64,000 nt of DNA from Roseovarius salincola (lineage in GTDB: Bacteria > Pseudomonadota > Alphaproteobacteria > Rhodobacterales > Rhodobacteraceae). This document shows, piece by piece, positions 61,155-64,000 of the stretch. Position numbers and translations under genes: made by a program. A model generated the notes under the pieces. That model ran no database searches, was not told the DNA's origin, and worked only from the letters and a program-made list of their open reading frames with translations. The stretch lies in contig NZ_JAPTNL010000007.1 of the NCBI RefSeq assembly GCF_026891095.1, forward strand, positions 94,225-158,224, written 5' to 3'. Position 1 is the stretch's first letter, and each line of letters starts with the position of its first letter.

Positions 61155-62201
61155 ATGCAGATTGACGCCGATATCACCCGCGCCCGCTTCATGCCCGAGA
61201 CCGTGCACAAGCGCGACATCTTCTCGGAAACCGTGTCGGGCCGCCTCGACGGGATCGAGGATTTCCCCGTCGTGCTGCGCAAGCTCGACGGCGTCTCGCT
61301 CTATGCGCGCCCTCTCGCCTGGGCATTGGCACGCCGCGAGATTCGCGCCCTGCGCGCCGTGCAGGGGATCGAGGGCTGCCCGGTGCTGGTGCGCGTCGAC
61401 AAGACCGGCCTTCTTCGGAGTTGGACACGCGGCACGCCGCTACAGCTCGCGCGCCCGAGCGAGGCCCTCTGGTATCGCGACGCCCGTCGCCTGCTGCGCC
61501 AGATGCGCCGCGCCGGCGTCACCCATAACGACATCGCCAAGCCACAGAACTGGCTGATGACCCCTGACGGGTGCGCAGCCGTGATCGACTTTCAGCTCGC
61601 CTCGATGCATCGCCGCCGCGGCAAGCTCTTTCGCGTCATGGCGCGCGAGGACCTGCGCCACCTGCTCAAGCAGAAACGCGCCTATGCGCCGCATCTGCTT
61701 ACCCCTGCCGAACAGAAAATGCTGGCGCAAAAGGCCCTGCCCGCGCGCATCTGGATGGCCACCGGCAAGCAGCTCTACAACTTCATCACGCGCCGCCTGA
61801 TGAATTGGTCAGATGGCGAAGGCACCGAAGATCGCGTCGAGCGCGATGGCCCCGGCCTGCGCGCTGCGCTGCTGGCGCATCCGCAGATCAGCGACCTGGC
61901 GCTGTGCACCTATGCGCTACCGGCCAAGGGCGTGGGTCTCTACGCCTTCGTGGAAACGCCTCTGTCGCAAGGCGACCTCACCGCCCTTGCCCCCGACCCC
62001 GCCCCCGAGCTTATGCAACCCGTCGCCGCCCTGCCACGCGATGCCGCTGGCGCAATCCGCCATGACGCACTGCAACTGGTGGCGACCAACCGGCTTGACG
62101 AACTCGAACAGATGCAGGACGGCGACCCCGGCCTCGCCCAAAGCCTCGCCCCCGTCATTGCCAACCGCCTAAACCTTACCGACCGCGTTCTGCGCCGCTG
62201 A
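61155..62201 (+). CDS. Kinase-like protein with acyl-CoA-synthetase C-terminal-like domain
   Basis: A 348-residue protein. The first 215 residues look like a RIO/lipopolysaccharide-kinase type fold: a catalytic loop HNDIAKPQNWLM (His124, Asp126, Lys129, Asn132), a metal Asp145 in AAVIDFQLA (DFQ instead of DFG) and a candidate ATP Lys43 in LRKLDG. Residues 235-320 resemble the C-terminal domain of AMP-forming acyl-CoA synthetases (LRAALLAHPQISDLALCTYA; PRDAAGAIRHDAL). The usual catalytic Lys of that domain is Ala300. The combination is unusual; function is unknown. It follows the GT25-like gene after 60 bp. Confidence 0.68.
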   Translation: MQIDADITRARFMPETVHKRDIFSETVSGRLDGIEDFPVVLRKLDGVSLYARPLAWALARREIRALRAVQGIEGCPVLVRVDKTGLLRSWTRGTPLQLARPSEALWYRDARRLLRQMRRAGVTHNDIAKPQNWLMTPDGCAAVIDFQLASMHRRRGKLFRVMAREDLRHLLKQKRAYAPHLLTPAEQKMLAQKALPARIWMATGKQLYNFITRRLMNWSDGEGTEDRVERDGPGLRAALLAHPQISDLALCTYALPAKGVGLYAFVETPLSQGDLTALAPDPAPELMQPVAALPRDAAGAIRHDALQLVATNRLDELEQMQDGDPGLAQSLAPVIANRLNLTDRVLRR

Positions 62202-62273
62202 ATCATCCCGAACCCACCCGCCAGCGTGACAGGGACTTTGGATTCGGCGCGGCTCAGTTCCGGGGAAATCCTG

Positions 62274-62330
62274 TGATTGCGGGCAAGTCGGTTCGCCCTG
62301 GACACAGCGAAGCGACATATCCCGCAATCA
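62274..62330. repeat. Inverted repeat bordering the histidine kinase pseudogene
   Basis: TGATTGCGGG at 62274-62283 is repeated inverted as CCCGCAATCA at 62321-62330, the second arm containing the stop of the kinase fragment. A 37-bp loop makes it a poor terminator; it may be a scar or recombination end. Confidence 0.4.
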
Positions 62331-63234
62331 GGACTCCAGCACACGGTTCAACACGCGCCTCAAGCCGCGGATGCGGTAAGGCTTGTCGATGACATGCTGT
62401 GCGATGCCAATTGAGCGTCCCGAACCCCTTTTGGCATCGTCCCCCGGCTCTTGACCGATAACCTGCAGGAATAGTCTCACCACTGTTCCCTGCCCCGGCT
62501 CGGACTCAACTGTGACATGCCCGCCGGATCGCTTGATGAAACCGAAGACCGCGCTGAGGCCGAGGCCGGTTCCCTCGTCTTTCGTCGTAAAGAACGGCTG
62601 AAAAACCTTGTGCAACATCTCCTTGACGTTCCCTCCCCGTTATCGGCGACAGCAGCGGAAACATATTCACCGGGCACGAGCCCCGGATTATTGAGGCAGT
62701 CGTTCTCGTCGAAAATGATACTGTCGGTTTCAACCGAAACACGCCCGTTTTCATTGGCCGCCTGCGCGCTGTTCGGAACAAGATTGAGCAATGTCGCGTG
62801 AAGGCTCTCGATATCCACGCGCGCGGTTGCAGGCTTTGCATCCAGAGTGAACTGAATCACTCCATTTCCGGCAATCACCTTCTCCACAAGCGTTCTGGCT
62901 TCGAGAATAACCGCGTTCAAATCTGCGGCGACGGGGTCCAGCGACTGGCCGCGCGCGAATTCGAGAAGACGGTCAATCAGGTCCGCGCCCCTTTTTGCAG
63001 CCATGACCATCGCGTCAAGCTTTCCACGGGTGGCAAGGTCATGAATAACCTCTCCAAGCAACTCGGCCTGGCCCATGACGACGGTGAGCAGTTTATTGAA
63101 ATCATGCGCCATGCCTCCCGTCATCTGCCCGATGGCCTCAAGCCGCTGCGCCTGTGCCGGAAGAGTACCACCGTCGCGTTGAAAGCGAGGGCGAGGACCA
63201 CAAAACCGAGACTGTTTGCCTTGCGTGCGAACAT
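62328..63234 (-). pseudogene. Hybrid sensor histidine kinase, frameshifted and internally deleted
   Basis: Pieces of a single kinase lie in successive frames on the minus strand. A start MFARKANSLGFVVLALAFNA (63234 down) gives one membrane helix. After a frame change near 63170 come QRLEAIGQMTGGMAHDFNKL (H box) and NLVPNSAQAANENG (N box), then VADNGEG. A second frame change near 62625 leads to KVFQPFFTTKDEGTGLGLS (F and G2 boxes). The end jumps from RLFLQV to KPYRIRGLRRVLNRVL, the last helix of a receiver domain, so most of that domain is deleted. It is not expected to function. Confidence 0.75.
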
Positions 63235-63295
63235 CTTTCTCCTATCGGCTTGTGCTGAAATTGACTGACACGCGAAATGCGGGCGCCGCGACACT

Positions 63296-63500
63296 TCAAG
63301 GCTGACCGGGACGCGACACGTCGCGCTCGATGATACGGTCCGGCCCGCCGCTATAGGTCGCGCCGAGGCCCAGCGAGCAGTCACCGCTGGCCGATCCCAT
63401 CTCCAGCTCGTCCGACAGATCCTAACCAAGCGATACCTGACCCGCTGTGGAGGTCTCGGAGCCCACCGCCAATGCCGTCACCCCGTCTCCGGTCTCGGCA
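63296..63500 (-). pseudogene. Coding remnant with in-frame stop, possible surface-protein fragment
   Basis: On the minus strand one frame reads TGDGVTALAVGSETSTAGQV followed by SLG, a TAG stop, then DLSDELEMGSASGDCSLGLG and ATYSGGPDRIIERDVSRP to a TGA at 63296. The Gly/Ser/Thr-rich style resembles adhesin or outer-membrane protein sequence, but there is no start and no recognisable domain. Together with the kinase pseudogene it marks decayed DNA; the 300 bp here hold no intact gene that I can see. Confidence 0.35.
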
Positions 63501-63547
63501 CATGCATCGCCATGCACGGACTCGGCACGCCGGTTGGTCCAAAGCGT

Positions 63548-63946
63548 TCACTGCAACGCCCGGCTCAGATCATAGGCTTTCTCTGTGCGGATATCCGGAT
63601 CGAAACCGGGAGGAATTCCGTCCTCGTCGTATTCACTGACAAAACCACCCATATCGCCCCAGAAACGCTTTACTTCCGGGCGCTTCATAATTTGTACCAT
63701 GGCGCTGCCCGACATCTGCCGGTTCGATGCGCGCAAGCCATCCAGTGCAAAGGCATGAACTTCGCCCGACGCTTCAAGAACCGCCCGCGCGATCTGCGAC
63801 GGCGTCAGCCCGGCGAAACCGTGGGCGAATTTTTCCGCCTCGGCGCTGATCCGGTTCGTGTAGATCTTCTCGATCGATCCGGCCCGCGTTCCCCGCTTTC
63901 TCTTAAAGCGCCCCGCCAAAAACCTGAATCGCGGGGATTCCCACAC
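63548..63946 (-). CDS. Hypothetical protein, possibly N-terminally truncated
   Basis: A 132-residue frame with SAEAEKFAHGFAGLTPSQIA and RPEVKRFWGDMGGFVSEYDE as its most protein-like parts; no family is recognised. The first 25 residues (MWESPRFRFLAGRFKRKRG) are Arg-rich and come from the sequence next to the possible element end at about 63925-63950, so the native N terminus may be lost. No ribosome-binding site stands out. Confidence 0.4.
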   Translation of the reverse strand: MWESPRFRFLAGRFKRKRGTRAGSIEKIYTNRISAEAEKFAHGFAGLTPSQIARAVLEASGEVHAFALDGLRASNRQMSGSAMVQIMKRPEVKRFWGDMGGFVSEYDEDGIPPGFDPDIRTEKAYDLSRALQ

Positions 63947-63985
63947 GTGTGATTTTGTGATTCATCCTGTTTGGGAGGATGGATC

Positions 63986-64000
63986 ATGTCAGCACCTTTG
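63986..64000 (+). CDS. Start of a gene cut by the window edge
   Basis: An ATG preceded by GGGAGGATGGATC begins a frame reading MSAPL up to the edge. The A/T-rich leader with CACACGTGTG and the decayed neighbourhood suggest the first gene of an insertion element, but five codons cannot show this. Confidence 0.35.

Noticed and set aside
63121..63429. A separate 102-codon protein on the minus strand
   Set aside because: Its C-terminal half is the N terminus of the broken histidine kinase, and its first half is non-coding in style; treated as part of the pseudogene region.

Overview
The window reads as a GC-rich chromosomal segment of an alphaproteobacterium, most likely Rhodobacteraceae (Roseobacter group). 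The reasons are the FnrL-type regulator next to hemN and the cbb3 oxidase genes, the 4.5S RNA-dnaX-ybaB-recR block, a DUF1013/TrcR cell-cycle regulator, a COQ9-family protein beside rpsU, and a membrane-anchored cytochrome c. Gene density is high and nearly everything is intact until the last 1.8 kb.

Region by region. 1-3.4 kb: the end of a polytopic membrane protein, an lrgAB pair, cobO, and two adjacent Lin0512-family proteins, one with a degenerate signature. 3.5-17.4 kb: a pyrimidine/hydantoin catabolism and uptake locus. It holds a GntR/FadR regulator, dihydropyrimidine dehydrogenase (preT, preA), two RutR-like TetR regulators, an N-carbamoyl-amino-acid/beta-ureidopropionate hydrolase, dihydropyrimidinase and a four-gene NMT1/THI5-type ABC transporter. 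RutR-like operators lie before preT and before the hydrolase. A seven-haem TPR cytochrome is embedded in this locus. 17.6-19.1 kb: a D,D-carboxypeptidase with a SPOR domain. 19.4-32.9 kb: the microaerobic respiration block, with ccoGHIS, ccoNOQP, a universal stress protein, fnrL and hemN, tied together by four perfect FNR boxes. A LysR gene and a 51-codon gene separate ccoG from ccoP. 32.9-38.8 kb: a YejABEF peptide importer. 38.9-44.6 kb: a tandem-domain membrane cytochrome c, prephenate dehydratase, an SRPBCC protein, NudC and a nucleotidase/cyclic phosphodiesterase without a visible signal peptide. 44.6-48.7 kb: 4.5S RNA, a small phosphatase, dnaX, ybaB and recR. 48.7-55.9 kb: trcR, RNase T2, a sialidase-like protein, a quinone oxidoreductase, COQ9, rpsU and a zinc acylase. 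56-62.2 kb: GT2, RgpF-like, peroxiredoxin, aldehyde dehydrogenase, a GT25-like protein and an unusual kinase-like fusion. 62.2-64 kb: decayed accessory DNA with a frameshifted hybrid histidine kinase, coding remnants, an unrecognised ORF and a new gene starting at the window edge that could belong to an insertion element.

Two regulatory circuits can be read directly from the DNA: an FnrL regulon (ccoN, ccoG, usp, fnrL/hemN) and a RutR-type pyrimidine regulon. A 62-bp extragenic repeat with two GC-rich hairpins and an A/T-rich tail occurs in at least four copies plus a divergent one. The most unusual observations are the degenerate/intact Lin0512 pair beside cobO, the kinase-like protein fused to an acyl-CoA-synthetase C-terminal-like domain that has lost its lysine, and the seven-haem TPR cytochrome inside a pyrimidine locus.
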